From: Trujillonella endophytica
Lineage (GTDB): Bacteria > Actinomycetota > Actinomycetes > Mycobacteriales > Geodermatophilaceae
Assembly (NCBI RefSeq): GCF_900110555.1
Contig: NZ_FOEE01000009.1
Span: 1 to 64,000 of the forward strand
Length of the DNA stretch: 64,000 nt
Reading direction: 5' to 3'
The position numbers and the translations under genes were made by a program. The notes beneath the pieces were generated by a model, which made no database searches, was not told the DNA's origin, and saw only the letters and a program-made list of their open reading frames with translations. How positions within the stretch are numbered: position 1 is the stretch's first letter; each line of letters starts with the position of its first letter. Positions 23,198 to 32,869 of the stretch are shown one piece after another.

Positions 23198-23716
23198 TCA
23201 GGCGACGTGGTGGGCCGGGGTGCCCTCGACGAGGCCGACGTGGGTTCCGCGGGGGCGGGACGCCGACGCCGGGACGCGCAGGGGAACGGTGCACCCGGAG
23301 CAGTCCAGCCGGTCACCGGGGAGGACGTCGGTCCGCGTGGTCGCGAAGCAGTGCGGGCACCACACGCGGCGCTGCTCGTGGGCGGTGATCACAGCACGGA
23401 CCTCGGCGTCCACCAGGCCCAGCCGGATCGCCGCGTCCCGGGCAGCGCGCACGTCGGCCTCCGGGCCGGCCAGCATCAGCCGCCAGCCGACGTGCGCCGC
23501 GGTCACCAGCCGCTCCAGCTCGGTCAGCGTGACCATGTCGGCCGTCTGCGCGGCCGCCCAGGTGACCGGGGTGCGTGCGGGGACCTGTTCGATCCAGCGC
23601 CGGACGACGCGCATGCCGACCGCACCGAAGCCCAGCATGCCGATCGCCCGGGCGGAGGGGTCGACGACGACCTCGGGAGCCGCCTCCGAGAGGACCGGCG
23701 GCACGGGCTGTGACAT
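23198..23716 (-). CDS. DmmA-like zinc-ribbon protein
   Basis: A 172-residue protein. The N-terminal two-thirds has AIGMLGFGAVGMRVVRRWIE and GWRLMLAGPEADVRAARDAA, and the C-terminus has a four-Cys ribbon WCPHCFATTRTDVLPGDRLD followed by CSGC. The CxxC...CxxC tail followed by PRGTHVGLVEG resembles the C-terminal domain of DmmA, a subunit of dimethylamine monooxygenase. No DmmB, DmmC or DmmD genes are near, so dimethylamine use is not supported. On its strand TACCGT (plus positions 23752-23757) is a plausible -10. It is divergent from the MFS gene. Confidence 0.6.
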   Translation of the reverse strand: MSQPVPPVLSEAAPEVVVDPSARAIGMLGFGAVGMRVVRRWIEQVPARTPVTWAAAQTADMVTLTELERLVTAAHVGWRLMLAGPEADVRAARDAAIRLGLVDAEVRAVITAHEQRRVWCPHCFATTRTDVLPGDRLDCSGCTVPLRVPASASRPRGTHVGLVEGTPAHHVA

Positions 23717-23937
23717 GGAGGCTCCGGGGGGAGAAGCGGTGGTGGTCCCACCACGGTAGGGACCAATGACCCTCGCGGAGGTTACCGGATCGTTACTTCC
23801 TGTCCACTCCCGGCGACCGATCGCTCCGACGGGCCCGCGATCGGCACCGCGGCGCCCCCTCCGCGGGGTGTCCCGTTGCCCGCCGGCCTCCCGAGACGCT
23901 CCGCGTGACCCCGCCGGGACCGGGGTAGCGCCGACGG

Positions 23938-25287
23938 GTGAGCACGCACGCCCCGCCCGCCGCGCCCACCCGGTCCCAGCGGCTGGACCGGCTGCCCTTC
24001 ACCCGCGAGCACGGCCGCCTCGTCGGCGGCTCGGGCATCGGCTGGGCCCTCGACGCCATGGACGTCGGTCTCATCTCCTTCGTCATGGCGGCGCTGCGCG
24101 AGCAGTGGTCGCTGAGCTCGACCCAGCTGTCGTGGATCGCCTCGATCGGCTTCGTCGGGATGGCGCTGGGGGCCACGCTCGGCGGCCTGCTCGCGGACCG
24201 CTTCGGGCGGCGGCAGGTCTTCGCGCTCACGCTGCTGCTGTTCGGGTTCGCCACCGGCGCGGCGGCGCTGTCCTGGTCGGTCGGCGCGCTGCTGGTGTTC
24301 CGGTTCCTCATCGGCCTCGGGCTGGGCGCCGAGCTGCCCGTCGCCTCCACCCTGGTGAGCGAGTACGCCCCCGCGCGGCTGCGCGGGCGGATCGTGGTCG
24401 CGCTCGAGGCGTTCTGGGCGGTGGGGTGGCTGCTCGCGGCGATCATCGGCTACGTCGTCGTCCCGCGCAGCGACGCCGGCTGGCGCTGGGCCCTGCTGCT
24501 GGGCGCCGCGCCGGCGGTGTACGCGGTGGTGGTCCGCCGCGGGCTGCCCGAGTCGGTGCGGTTCCTCGAGCTCCGGGGCCGCACCGGGGAGGCCGAGGCC
24601 GCCGTCCGGCGGTTCGAGCGCTCGGCCGGGGTGGCGCCCCCCGCCGGGGAGCCTCCGGCGGGCGACGCCGCACCCCCGTCGGTCCCCGCCTCCCCGGCGC
24701 GGCTCTGGGACCCCGCCCACCGCCGCCGCACCGCGGCGCTGTGGACGGTCTGGTTCGGCATCAACTTCGCCTACTACGGCGCCTTCATCTGGCTGCCCAC
24801 GCTGCTGGTCGCCTCCGGCCTGTCGCTGGTGCAGTCCTTCGGGTACACGCTGGTGATCACGCTGGCGCAGCTGCCCGGCTACGCGGTGGCCGCCGTCCTC
24901 GTCGAGGTCTGGGGGCGCCGGCCGACGCTGGCGACCTTCCTGGCGGGATCCGCGCTGAGCGCCGGGCTGTTCGCCGTCGCCGACGGCACGGCCACGGTGC
25001 TCGCGTTCGGCATGGCGCTGTCGTTCTTCAACCTGGGCGCGTGGGGGGCGGTCTACGCGGTGACGCCGGAGGTCTATCCGACGGCCCTGCGCGGCACGGG
25101 CGCCGGCGCCGCGGCCGGCTTCGGCCGGATCGCCTCCATCGCGGCCCCGCTGTGCGTCCCGCCGCTGCTGGACGCCGGCGGCGAGCCGCTGGTCTTCGGG
25201 GTGTTCGCGGCCTTCTTCCTGATGGCGGCCACCGCCTCGCTGTGGCTGCCCGAGCAGCGTGGCCGGACGCTGGAGGACGCCGCCTGA
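23938..25287 (+). CDS. MFS transporter (aromatic acid/sugar symporter type)
   Basis: A 449-residue, 12-helix major facilitator. An N-terminal cytoplasmic tail of ~30 residues precedes VGGSGIGWALDAMDVGLISF, motif A GGLLADRFGRRQVFA, FRFLIGLGLGAELPVASTLV then SEYAPARLRGR, and a central loop of ~50 residues. The repeat motif in the second half is VEVWGRRPTL. The D-x-x-D in helix 1 (ALDAMDVG) and the SEY motif are typical of aromatic acid:H+ symporters and related metabolite transporters. TAGCGC at 23926-23931 ends 6 nt before the GTG, so the mRNA is probably leaderless. Uptake of a carboxylate is plausible, not proven. Confidence 0.87.
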   Translation: MSTHAPPAAPTRSQRLDRLPFTREHGRLVGGSGIGWALDAMDVGLISFVMAALREQWSLSSTQLSWIASIGFVGMALGATLGGLLADRFGRRQVFALTLLLFGFATGAAALSWSVGALLVFRFLIGLGLGAELPVASTLVSEYAPARLRGRIVVALEAFWAVGWLLAAIIGYVVVPRSDAGWRWALLLGAAPAVYAVVVRRGLPESVRFLELRGRTGEAEAAVRRFERSAGVAPPAGEPPAGDAAPPSVPASPARLWDPAHRRRTAALWTVWFGINFAYYGAFIWLPTLLVASGLSLVQSFGYTLVITLAQLPGYAVAAVLVEVWGRRPTLATFLAGSALSAGLFAVADGTATVLAFGMALSFFNLGAWGAVYAVTPEVYPTALRGTGAGAAAGFGRIASIAAPLCVPPLLDAGGEPLVFGVFAAFFLMAATASLWLPEQRGRTLEDAA

Positions 25288-25334
25288 CCCGCGGCCGACG
25301 GGTGGACGCCGGTCGGCACGGGTAGCGGCAGCCC

Positions 25335-26393
25335 ATGGCCGACTCACCCGGACACCTGCAGGGCCTGCGGGTCGCCGTCACCGGCGCCAGCGGCAACGTC
25401 GGGACCGCCCTGCTGCGCCGGCTGACCGATCCCGCGCTCGGCGTCGCCGAGGTGCGGGGGCTGGCCCGCCGGCAACCGCCGGAGCTCACCCCGTACGCCG
25501 GTGTCGACTGGCACCTGGTCGATCTCGGCGAGCCGGCGAGCGAGGAGCGGCTGCCCGAGTTCGTCGCGGGCGTGGACGCCGTCGTGCACCTGGCCTGGGC
25601 CCTGCAGCCCGGCCGGCGCCCCGGGTTGCTGCACGCGGTCAACGTCGACGGCACCTACCGGGTGGCCCGCGCCGCGGCCCGCGCCGGGGTGCCGCAGTTC
25701 GTGCACATGTCCTCCCTCGGCGCCTACGCCGCCGGTGCCCGGGACCAGCAGGTGAGCGAGAACTGGCCGACGACGGGCATCCCCAGCTCGCAGTACAGCC
25801 GCGACAAGAGCGCGGCCGAGCGGGTGGTGCGCCAGGTGCTCGGCCACCGCCCGGACACCGTGCTGACCGTCGTCCGCCCCACCCTGGTGCTGCAGCCCGA
25901 CGCCGCCAGCGAGATCGGCCGCTACTTCCTCGGCCCGCTGCTGTACGCCGCGGCGCGAGCGCTGCCCGGGCCGGTGGCACAGGCGCTCCCGCTCCCGCTG
26001 CCGGCGCTGCGCGTGGGGTTCGTGCACGCCGACGACGTCGCCGACGCGCTGGTCCGCATGCTCGACCGCCGTGCTCCGGGGCCGTTCAACCTGACCGCCG
26101 AACCCACGCTGGACGCCGACGGCCTCGCCCGCGCGCTCGGCACCCGACGCATCGCGGTGCCGGCGGTGGCGCTGCGGGCGGCGCTGGCGGCGGCGCACGC
26201 GGCCTACCTGGTCCCGACCGAGCCCGGCTGGCTGGACCTCGGCCTGGGCGCGCCCGCGCTCGACGCCACCCGCGCCCGCACCCAGCTCGGCTGGGCGCCG
26301 ATCCACGCCGGCGACGACGTGCTGCGCGAGTTCGTCGCGGCGCTCGGCCGCGGGGACGGCGCCCCCGGCCCGCTGCTGGCCCCGGCCGGCTGA
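25335..26393 (+). CDS. NAD-dependent epimerase/dehydratase family protein (extended SDR)
   Basis: A 352-residue extended SDR. It has the cofactor motif VAVTGASGNVGTALLRRL, DVVHLAW-like AVVHLAWALQPG, catalytic Tyr and Lys in SQYSRDKSAAERVVRQ, and FVHADDVADALVRML in the substrate domain. Extended SDRs of this kind act on nucleotide sugars or on hydroxysteroids and other large alcohols; no subgroup can be fixed. TAGCGG at 25323-25328 ends 6 nt before the ATG, again leaderless. It converges with the next SDR, the two stops lying 10 nt apart within a short hairpin. Confidence 0.85.
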   Translation: MADSPGHLQGLRVAVTGASGNVGTALLRRLTDPALGVAEVRGLARRQPPELTPYAGVDWHLVDLGEPASEERLPEFVAGVDAVVHLAWALQPGRRPGLLHAVNVDGTYRVARAAARAGVPQFVHMSSLGAYAAGARDQQVSENWPTTGIPSSQYSRDKSAAERVVRQVLGHRPDTVLTVVRPTLVLQPDAASEIGRYFLGPLLYAAARALPGPVAQALPLPLPALRVGFVHADDVADALVRMLDRRAPGPFNLTAEPTLDADGLARALGTRRIAVPAVALRAALAAAHAAYLVPTEPGWLDLGLGAPALDATRARTQLGWAPIHAGDDVLREFVAALGRGDGAPGPLLAPAG

Positions 26394-26408
26394 CCGACCG
26401 CGGTCAGC
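26389..26408. terminator. Short bidirectional hairpin over convergent stops
   Basis: GCTGACC (26389-26395) and GGTCAGC (26402-26408) form a 7-bp stem with a 6-nt loop. It covers both stop codons. It is weak but well placed. Confidence 0.4.
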
Positions 26409-27147
26409 TCACGACGTCCTCGCGGGCGCGGAGGATCGCGCGCAGCCGTTGCTCGACCTCGTCGGTGCTGTGGTCGTCGGTGAACACGTAGTCCCGTCCC
26501 CGGCGGATCGCGTCGACGACGTTGGCGGCCACCTGCTCGGCGGTCACCGTGCCGTAGGGGTTCATGCCCGTCCTGATGGCGCCCGGCATCACGACGCTCA
26601 CCCCCACCGGCGCCCCGAGGGCCGCGAGCTCGGCGCGGAGCACGTCGGACAGCCCCAGCAGTCCGTGCTTGGCGACCGTGTAGGGACCGAGCTTCGCGAT
26701 GATGTTGACGGCGGCCATCGATGCCGTGTTCACGACGTGCCCCTCCTCGCCCGTGGCCAGGATGCGGGGCACGAACGCCCGGATGCCGTGGATGACCCCC
26801 CACAGGTTCACGTCGAGCACGCGGTGCCACTCCTCGAGCGACAGCTCCCACGAGTTGCCCCGGTTGACGATCCCGGCGTTGTTGACCGCGACGTTCACCC
26901 CGCCGAACCGGTCGACGGCGACCCGGCCGAGGTCCTCGACCGCGGCCGGGTCGCGCACGTCCACGGTCGCCGCCAGCACCTGCGCGCCCCCGGCGGCCAA
27001 CCGGTCGGCGTGCCCACGGACGGCGTCGGGGTCGAGATCGGCCAGCACCACGCGCATGCCCTCGGCCACGAACGCCTCGGAGACCGCGAGCCCGATGCCG
27101 CTGCCCGCCCCGGTCACCACGGCGACGCGGCCCTCCAGGCGCTGCAT
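26404..27147 (-). CDS. SDR family NAD(P)-dependent oxidoreductase
   Basis: A 247-residue classical SDR with TGAGSGIGLAV, VLADLDPDAVRG (Asp at the end of beta-2, favouring NAD+), AVNNAGIV, catalytic Ser in NTASMAAVN and YTVAKHG. The C-terminal VMPGAIRTGMNPYG and DDHSTDEVEQRLR are typical of SDRs in catabolic clusters of mycobacteria and relatives. It follows the aldehyde dehydrogenase by 11 nt on the same strand. The two enzymes could oxidise an alcohol to aldehyde and then to acid. Confidence 0.9.
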   Translation of the reverse strand: MQRLEGRVAVVTGAGSGIGLAVSEAFVAEGMRVVLADLDPDAVRGHADRLAAGGAQVLAATVDVRDPAAVEDLGRVAVDRFGGVNVAVNNAGIVNRGNSWELSLEEWHRVLDVNLWGVIHGIRAFVPRILATGEEGHVVNTASMAAVNIIAKLGPYTVAKHGLLGLSDVLRAELAALGAPVGVSVVMPGAIRTGMNPYGTVTAEQVAANVVDAIRRGRDYVFTDDHSTDEVEQRLRAILRAREDVVS

Positions 27148-27158
27148 CCCGGGGCCGC

Positions 27159-28628
<1,470 letters not shown>

Positions 28629-28715
28629 CGTCCTGGCCTTCCGTGCTCGTCGGTGAGCTGAGGGTCCTGCTGTGCCGTGGACCGCCGGCGCGTGGCCGAC
28701 GGAGGTGGGAGGAGC

Positions 28716-28762
28716 CCACGGCGTCCCGCCGGTCCCGAACCGGGACCGGCGGGACGCCGTGG
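28716..28762 (-). terminator. Terminator of the acyl-CoA dehydrogenase/phosphotransferase operon
   Basis: A perfect 22-bp stem (28716-28737 with 28741-28762) has a 3-nt AAC loop. It lies 9 nt after the phosphotransferase stop on the minus strand. Confidence 0.88.
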
Positions 28763-28770
28763 CGGAGCGG

Positions 28771-29823
28771 TCAGCCCCGGTAGTCGCTGGTCGAGGCCAG
28801 CTCGGCGGCGTCCGCCATCATCGACAGCGCGATCGGTCCGAAGGCCTCGCGCGTGGAACCCGGCGTCGAGCGCTGGAACCCCTGCTCCAGGACGATGGCG
28901 TGCTTGAACTTGATCAGCACGTTGTAGTAGTCCATGTCGTCGACCTGGCGGCCGGCGCTCGTCGAGAAGTGCTCGAGCAGCTCCTCCCGGCCGGGCATCC
29001 CGCGCAGGTCCACGTAGCCCTGACCCTTCTCCGTGGGCGCGTCCGGGTCGTCGGGCCAGCCGCCGACCACGAGGGCCAGGTCGAGCTTGGGGTCCCCGAT
29101 GGTGCCCATCTCCCAGTCGATGATCGCCGCGAGCCGGGCGGGAGCGCCGTGCTTGAACATGACGTTGGCGAACTGGTAGTCGCCGTGCATCAGGCCCGGC
29201 ACGAAGTCCAGCGGCTTGTGGCTGCGCAGCCAGGCCGACGTCTCCTCGAAGCCCGGGAGCTGCCGGGCCCCCTCGACCCGCTGGAGGAACGTCGTCCAGC
29301 GGTCGACCTGCCGCTCGTGGAAGTTGTCCGGCCGGCCCAGGCCCTCGAGCCCGGCCGCCTTCCAGTCCAGCTTCGACATCAGGGCGATGCCCTCGACCAG
29401 CTGCAGCGCCAGGCCGCGGCGGGCCGACAGGTCGCTGCCGAAGGGCTCGGGCCACTTGCGGTCGGCCATGTTCATCGGCGACCAGCCGTCGACGAAGCCC
29501 ATGATGTAGAACGGCCGGCCCAGCACCGAGGAGTCCTCGCACACCGCGATGGCGGGGGTGTGCGGCACCTCGCTGCCGTCGAGCGCGGCGATGATCCGCC
29601 ACTCCCGGAGGATGCCGTCGTCCCGCTGGGCGGGGGCGTCGGTCGGCGGCATCCGGAGCGCGCCGTGGACGTCGCCCCGCCGGATCTCGTAGATCTCGTT
29701 CTGCGATCCGCCGGAGACGAACCGGTGCTCCAGCGGTGCGCCGACGGCCACCCCCTGGGAGTCGAGCCATGTACCGAGCCGCTCAACGTCCAGGGTCTTG
29801 GCGCCCTCCTCCACGGCGGTCAC
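28771..29823 (-). CDS. Phosphotransferase family protein (APH-fold, LvaA/ACAD10-11 kinase-like)
   Basis: A 350-residue kinase-fold protein. It has RFVSGGSQNEIYEIRRGD (glycine-rich loop region), the catalytic loop PGLMHGDYQFANVMF (HGD-x4-N) and the metal motif AIIDWEMGTIGDPKLDLAL. This variant is typical of the group that accompanies acyl-CoA dehydrogenases, such as Pseudomonas LvaA and the kinase domain of human ACAD10/11, rather than antibiotic kinases. It starts with a GTG overlapping the acyl-CoA dehydrogenase stop by 4 nt. From this coupling I infer phosphorylation of a hydroxyacyl-CoA, probably at the 4-position, for the partner enzyme. No substrate is shown by the sequence. Confidence 0.85.
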   Translation of the reverse strand: MTAVEEGAKTLDVERLGTWLDSQGVAVGAPLEHRFVSGGSQNEIYEIRRGDVHGALRMPPTDAPAQRDDGILREWRIIAALDGSEVPHTPAIAVCEDSSVLGRPFYIMGFVDGWSPMNMADRKWPEPFGSDLSARRGLALQLVEGIALMSKLDWKAAGLEGLGRPDNFHERQVDRWTTFLQRVEGARQLPGFEETSAWLRSHKPLDFVPGLMHGDYQFANVMFKHGAPARLAAIIDWEMGTIGDPKLDLALVVGGWPDDPDAPTEKGQGYVDLRGMPGREELLEHFSTSAGRQVDDMDYYNVLIKFKHAIVLEQGFQRSTPGSTREAFGPIALSMMADAAELASTSDYRG

Positions 29824-31256
29824 GGCTGGGCCACGAGCTCGGCGTCGGGGTGGACGGCCTCGACCCGGCCGGCCCCGGCCGCGGCGTTGGCCCGGACCGA
29901 TGCCTCGGTGCCCGGCCAGGGGTAGTCCGACTGCACGGTGGGCACGGTCCCCGGGAAGGGCTCGGTGGGCGACGGGTTCACCTGGGTCATGCCGAACTTG
30001 GCCAGCGCGGCCGCGCGCTTGGCCGGGACGAAGGCGCTGGGGTTGCCGTCGACCGGGGTGTAGTCGCGCAGCACCTGCCGGGCGACGGTCACCTGGTGCA
30101 CCTCGGTCGGCCCGTCGACGACGGCCATGGTCTCCGCGCCGAACATCATGTGGGCCAGGGGCATGTCGTTGCTGACGCCGAGGGCGCCGTGCAGGTGCAG
30201 GGCCCGCTGGGCGATGTCGTGGTAGACCTTCGGCATCACGGCCTTGCAGGCGGCGATGTCCTTGCGGACCTTGCGGTAGTCGTTGTACTTGTCGATCTTC
30301 CAGGCCGTCTGCAGCACCATCAGCCGGAACATCTGCAGCTGGGCCCAGGAGTCGGCGATGTAGCCCTGGACGAACTGCTTGTCGGCCAGCAGGGTGCCCT
30401 GCGTCCGGCGGCTGATCGCCCGCTCGGCCAGCATGTCCAGCGCCTGCCCGGCCTGCGCGATCGTGCGCATGGCGTGGTGGATGCGCCCGCCGCCGAGGCG
30501 GGTCTGGGAGATGACGAACGCCTGGCCCACGCCGCCGAGCACCGAGTCGCCCGGGATCCGGACGTCGGTGAACCGCAGGTCGGCGTGCAGCGCCTCGTCC
30601 TCGGTGTCGAACGCCAGTCCGACGTTGCGCTCGATGCGGATGCCGGGCGTGGTGGCCGGCACCAGGAACATCGTCATGCTCTTGTACGGGTCGGCGTCGA
30701 GGTCGGTCTTCGCCATCACGATGAAGAACGACGCCGTCTTCGCGTTCGAGGCGTAGTACTTCGCGCCGTTGATGACCCAGTCGTCGCCGTCGCGCACGGC
30801 CTTGGTGGTGAACTGCTTGGGGTCCGACCCGCCGTGCGGCTCGGTCATCGCGTAGCAGGAGAAGATCTCCCCCTCCAGCAGCGGCTTGAGGTAGCGCTCC
30901 TTCTGCTCCTCGGTGCCGTAGTGGGCCAGGATCTCGGCGTTGCCCGTGTCCGGCGCCTGCGTCCCGAAGACGATCGGCGCCCACTGCGACCGGCCCAGGA
31001 TCTCGTTGAGCAGGGCCAGCTTCACCTGCCCGAACCCCTGCCCGCCCAGCTCCGGCGCGAGGTGGGTCGCCCAGAGGCCCTGCTCCCGGACCTTCTCCTT
31101 CAGCGGCTGGACGACCTCACGCGCCTTGCCGCGCAGCGGATCGAACATCTGCATCGGGAAGGCCAGGTCCAGCGGCTCGACCTCCTCGCGCACGAAGCGG
31201 TCCGCCCAGTCCAGCTTCTCCTGGTACTCGGCGTCGGTCTCGAAGTCCCACGACAT
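29820..31256 (-). CDS. Acyl-CoA dehydrogenase (ACAD10/11- and LvaC-like group)
   Basis: A 478-residue acyl-CoA dehydrogenase. It contains YAMTEPHGGSDPKQFTTKAV (FAD-side loop), ALHADLRFTDVRIPGDSVLG, RTIAQAGQALDMLAERAISR and, at the usual catalytic Glu position, VVDGPTEVHQVTVARQVLRD. DGPTEVH replaces the common YEGTSEIQR and marks the ACAD10/11 type. A C-terminal tail of ~60 residues after the normal end (KRAAALAKFGM) is Pro/Ala-rich and unusual. It is coupled to the kinase-like gene by a GTGA overlap. The promoter at 31311-31340 overlaps a palindrome. A second, more distant member of this type begins at the right window edge. Confidence 0.92.
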   Translation of the reverse strand: MSWDFETDAEYQEKLDWADRFVREEVEPLDLAFPMQMFDPLRGKAREVVQPLKEKVREQGLWATHLAPELGGQGFGQVKLALLNEILGRSQWAPIVFGTQAPDTGNAEILAHYGTEEQKERYLKPLLEGEIFSCYAMTEPHGGSDPKQFTTKAVRDGDDWVINGAKYYASNAKTASFFIVMAKTDLDADPYKSMTMFLVPATTPGIRIERNVGLAFDTEDEALHADLRFTDVRIPGDSVLGGVGQAFVISQTRLGGGRIHHAMRTIAQAGQALDMLAERAISRRTQGTLLADKQFVQGYIADSWAQLQMFRLMVLQTAWKIDKYNDYRKVRKDIAACKAVMPKVYHDIAQRALHLHGALGVSNDMPLAHMMFGAETMAVVDGPTEVHQVTVARQVLRDYTPVDGNPSAFVPAKRAAALAKFGMTQVNPSPTEPFPGTVPTVQSDYPWPGTEASVRANAAAGAGRVEAVHPDAELVAQP

Positions 31257-31310
31257 TGCTTGTTTCCTTCCGACTCACTGCTCAGTGCTGTCCCGATCAA
31301 CGCTGTCCCG

Positions 31311-31355
31311 ACAGTGACAGGACAAGGTTCTTGCCGTCAAGAACAACATTCTGGC
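31311..31355. promoter_or_regulatory. Promoter and two overlapping palindromes, acyl-CoA dehydrogenase / binding-protein gap
   Basis: Minus strand: -35 TTGACG (plus 31335-31340), 18-bp spacer, -10 CACTGT (plus 31311-31316). Overlapping the -35 is GTTCTTG-CCGT-CAAGAAC (31327-31344). GAAC-AAC-ATTC followed by TGG (31341-31354) overlaps its right arm. This second motif recurs at 35023 and 60766. On the plus strand TTGCCG at 31332 with a 17-bp spacer to CATCCT could serve the binding-protein gene. Confidence 0.55.
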
Positions 31356-31508
31356 ATCCTTTCCGTCGACCGGGCATGACGTGCATCACAATCTGCCAGC
31401 ACCACCGGCCCGGGCACAGACCCATCCGAGGAGCGAACTCCGCCGCTCGACGTCCCACCGGTCCACCGCACCACCTGGCACTGCTCATCGACGAGGAGAC
31501 GACGGACT

Positions 31509-32747
31509 ATGCGAACGAGACGACTGACGGCGATCGCCGGTACGGCCGCACTGCTGATCGCCATGGCTGCGTGCGGGAGCGACGACGAGGAGGGCGGCGA
31601 CGAGAGCTCCAGCGGGGGCGGTGGCGGGGGCTCCCAGACGGTGAAGGTCGGCATCCTCACCCCGCTGAGCGGACCCGCCGCGGCCACCTACGGCGACGCC
31701 GCCCGGACCGGGGTCGAGGCCCGGCTGGCCGCGTACGCCGAGGAGGGCGGCGAGTGCGCCGACGTCGAGTTCGAGGTCGTCGAGGCCGACACGGTCGATC
31801 CCGCCGGCGCGCTGACCAGCGCGCAGCGCCTCGTCCAGCAGGAGGAGGTCTACGCCATCCTGTCGACGTCGCCGTTCGTCTACGGCGCGTCCGCCTACCT
31901 CACCACGCAGGCCTCCGACGTCCCGGTCCTCGGCGACGCCTCCGACCAGGACCCGGGATGGCGGGCGCTGGACAACAACATGTTCCAGGCCCAGCCCATC
32001 CCCGACGCCGGCGCGGCCTACACCGTCATCGGCGACTACTTCGACACGATCGGCGGGACGAAGATCGCCGGGGCCTCCTTCCCGGTCGCCAGCTCCAGCG
32101 GCGCCCTGGACGCGGCCGCGGTGTCGGCCGAGGAGGCCGGCCTCGACGTGGGCTACCTCAACACCGAGGTGCCCTTCGGCTCCACGGACGTCGGGGCCAT
32201 CGTGCTCGGCATCCGGGACTCCGGCGCCGACGTCCTCTACCTGCCGATCACCTTCGACACGGCGCTGGCGATCGTCGAGGGGCTGCGGCAGAACGACGTC
32301 GAGCTCGCGGGGATCCTCGCCGCGACCGGCTACGGCAACGACCTGCTCGAGTCCGAGCCGGCCGTGGCGGCCGCGCAGGGCGTGAGCTTCTCGATCGCCT
32401 ACGCCCCGGTCTCGCTCGGCACCGAGTCGACCGAGCGCCTGGCCAACGCCGTCCGGGAGCAGGGCATCGAGTCGGGGATCCCGACCTACGGCATGGTCTC
32501 GGGCTGGTTCAACGCGGATCTGCTGATCTACGGGCTCGAGCAGGCCGGCTGCGACGCCTCGCAGACCGACTTCATCGCCGCCGTGAACGAGAGCGACAGC
32601 TACGACGGGAGCGGGCTGTTCCCCGCTCCGATCGACTACACCACCACGGAGGCCGACGAGCTGTGCCAGTACTTCGTGACGCTGGAGGGCGAGGAGTTCG
32701 TCGCTGTGGAGGGTGCGGCGCCGCTGTGCGGCACACGCATCGAATGA
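31509..32747 (+). CDS. ABC transporter substrate-binding lipoprotein (branched-chain amino acid/LivK type)
   Basis: A 412-residue type I periplasmic binding protein. The lipoprotein signal peptide MRTRRLTAIAGTAALLIAMA ends in lipobox MAAC, with Cys22 as the lipidation site, followed by an Asp/Glu/Ser/Gly linker. The mature part begins KVGILTPLSGPAAATYGDAA and continues with AYAEEGGECADVEFEVVEAD and ASDVPVLGDASDQDPG, the Leu/Ile/Val-binding fold that also serves aromatic acids, amides and steroids. No permease or ATPase gene follows, so it is an orphan that must share components encoded elsewhere or act as a sensor. Its position in the catabolic region suggests binding of the growth substrate. 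Confidence 0.9.
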   Translation: MRTRRLTAIAGTAALLIAMAACGSDDEEGGDESSSGGGGGGSQTVKVGILTPLSGPAAATYGDAARTGVEARLAAYAEEGGECADVEFEVVEADTVDPAGALTSAQRLVQQEEVYAILSTSPFVYGASAYLTTQASDVPVLGDASDQDPGWRALDNNMFQAQPIPDAGAAYTVIGDYFDTIGGTKIAGASFPVASSSGALDAAAVSAEEAGLDVGYLNTEVPFGSTDVGAIVLGIRDSGADVLYLPITFDTALAIVEGLRQNDVELAGILAATGYGNDLLESEPAVAAAQGVSFSIAYAPVSLGTESTERLANAVREQGIESGIPTYGMVSGWFNADLLIYGLEQAGCDASQTDFIAAVNESDSYDGSGLFPAPIDYTTTEADELCQYFVTLEGEEFVAVEGAAPLCGTRIE

Positions 32748-32762
32748 CCTGACCCGGTGGTG

Positions 32763-32821
32763 GACGGTCGGGCCGGCCGGTCCCGTGCGCATTCGTCGCG
32801 CGGGCGGTCGGCCCGACCGTC
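32763..32821 (+). terminator. Terminator after the binding-protein gene
   Basis: A 12-bp stem, GACGGTCGGGCC (32763-32774) and GGCCCGACCGTC (32810-32821), has a long GC-rich loop. It lies 15 nt after the stop. Confidence 0.6.
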
Positions 32822-32869
32822 GTCCACCGACCGACACACCGAGCGCAGAGCAGAGGAGCAGGGATCGAC

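Noticed and set aside
23198-23716. Dimethylamine monooxygenase operon
   Set aside because: Only the DmmA-like domain is present; no catalytic or reductase subunits are nearby.
28771-29823. Aminoglycoside resistance kinase
   Set aside because: The fold is shared, but DWEMGTIGDP and coupling to an acyl-CoA dehydrogenase point to the metabolic branch.
31327-31344. KstR or KstR2 site
   Set aside because: Spacing between half-sites (4 nt in CTTG-N4-CAAG, 3 nt in GAAC-N3-ATTC) does not fit the published AAC-N2-GTT or CAAG-N2-CTTG patterns.
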